This document shows, piece after piece, positions 5,117 through 5,616 of a stretch of 5,616 nt of DNA. The translations under genes and the position numbers were made by a program. A model generated the notes under the pieces. It was given only the letters and a program-made list of their open reading frames with translations. It was not told the DNA's origin and made no database searches. Within the stretch, counting starts at the first letter, position 1, and every line of letters starts with the position of its first letter. This DNA is from Anaerolineales bacterium (GTDB lineage: Bacteria; Chloroflexota; Anaerolineae; 4572-78; J111): positions 1 to 5,616 of the forward strand of contig JAAUSP010000514.1 of NCBI GenBank assembly GCA_012032575.1. The letters are read 5' to 3'.

Positions 5117-5616
5117 TCAAACATAGGCCAGGCTTTCCCGCACGCTGGTCTGAGCCGCTTTTTGGGCCGGAAACCAACTGGCGAGAACAGCCAAAATCGT
5201 AATGATGACCAGCCAGGCCCAAATCCCAACGGTGGAAACCTGGTAAACCAGTTCTATCTTTAAAACGGCCGACAGCGTTTGAATGGTCAATTGGCCCGCC
5301 GGAAAACTGAGCGGGATAGCCAGGAGCCAGCTCAGCCAGCCCAAAATCAGCCCCTCGCCGACAAACTGCCCGGCTACGGTCCAGCCCGAAGCGCCAATGG
5401 CCCGCATCACCCCAATCTCGCGGGTCCGTTCGATCACGTTGATCGCCAACGTTCCGCTGAGGGCCACGGCTCCCACCAGCGCCGTCATCAGGGCCATCCC
5501 GGTCAGAATGCCAAAGAGCATAGACATTTGATTGGTCCGCTGGGTTGCCAGGCGGTGAGCGGTATCCTGGGCGCTGGCGGTTACCTCGTAACCGTGAGCT
5601 TCGTACAGGGTGCGCA
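5117..5616 (-). CDS. FtsX/MacB-like ABC transporter permease, C-terminal part, cut by window edge
   Basis: Inner-membrane permease of the FtsX/MacB/LolC type, which works with a cytoplasmic ABC ATPase in mechanotransmission or export of lipids, lipoproteins or peptides. The frame is open to the window edge, giving 165 visible residues. About 30 residues of outer domain (ending DTAHRLATQRTNQ) lead into TM about 32-57. The conserved cytoplasmic turn INVIERTREIGVMRAIGAS follows, then TM about 86-106, a short loop, and TM about 129-149. The family-typical end FPAQKAAQTSVRESLAYV closes it. This is the standard three-helix C-terminal FtsX domain. The N-terminal helix, most of the outer domain and the partner ATPase would lie beyond the window. 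The exact subfamily and substrate cannot be inferred. Confidence 0.92.
   Translation of the reverse strand, partial: RTLYEAHGYEVTASAQDTAHRLATQRTNQMSMLFGILTGMALMTALVGAVALSGTLAINVIERTREIGVMRAIGASGWTVAGQFVGEGLILGWLSWLLAIPLSFPAGQLTIQTLSAVLKIELVYQVSTVGIWAWLVIITILAVLASWFPAQKAAQTSVRESLAYV

Noticed and set aside
5052..5222. 57-residue N-terminal extension of the small membrane protein
   Set aside because: It overlaps the permease coding end in another frame, while a strong ribosome site marks the ATG at 5051.
1..5616. Mobile elements, CRISPR arrays, tRNA or rRNA genes
   Set aside because: No transposase, integrase, terminal inverted repeats, regularly spaced repeats of CRISPR size, or RNA-gene consensus stretches were found.

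Overview
The window looks like a stretch of a moderately GC-rich bacterial chromosome in which every convincing gene lies on the minus strand. No taxonomic marker gene is present. The protein flavour (Leu/Ala/Gln-rich, with a MacB/FtsX-like permease, a divergent Crp/Fnr regulator and an OmpR-type two-component pair) would fit Chloroflexota or another environmental lineage, but that is only an impression.

Reading along the minus strand, from high to low coordinates: (1) the C-terminal part of an FtsX/MacB-type ABC transporter permease, cut by the window edge (5117-5616); (2) a small four-helix membrane protein of unknown function behind a strong Shine-Dalgarno sequence (4659-5051); (3) a decayed 3' fragment of a LuxR/NarL-type regulator gene (4506-4625); (4) a Crp/Fnr-family regulator (3746-4435); (5) a 421-base non-coding stretch with small inverted repeats (3325-3745); (6) a translationally coupled OmpR/PhoB-type response regulator and sensor histidine kinase (2635-3324 and 1449-2638, GTGA overlap); (7) a single-domain rhodanese (980-1351) closed by a clear intrinsic terminator (884-912); (8) the N-terminal half of a SulP-type anion permease (1-885), whose only plausible start abuts the terminator U-tract.

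The best non-coding signal is a run of four tandem 11-bp repeats (1430-1473) between the kinase and the rhodanese gene. Its geometry is the one used by PhoB/OmpR-family regulators, so it is a natural candidate operator for the response regulator encoded just upstream, controlling the rhodanese gene and perhaps the SulP gene. A working model is a two-component system that senses an envelope signal and adjusts sulfur handling, through rhodanese sulfane-sulfur transfer and SulP anion uptake. That model is inference.

Two genes, the kinase and SulP, are each broken by an apparent loss of one C in a C-run. In both cases the downstream frame carries the rest of the conserved protein perfectly. The matching nature of the two lesions makes sequencing or assembly error the simplest explanation, so both are annotated as single genes with a frameshift. 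I see no clearly new multi-gene system, transposon, CRISPR array, tRNA or rRNA gene here.
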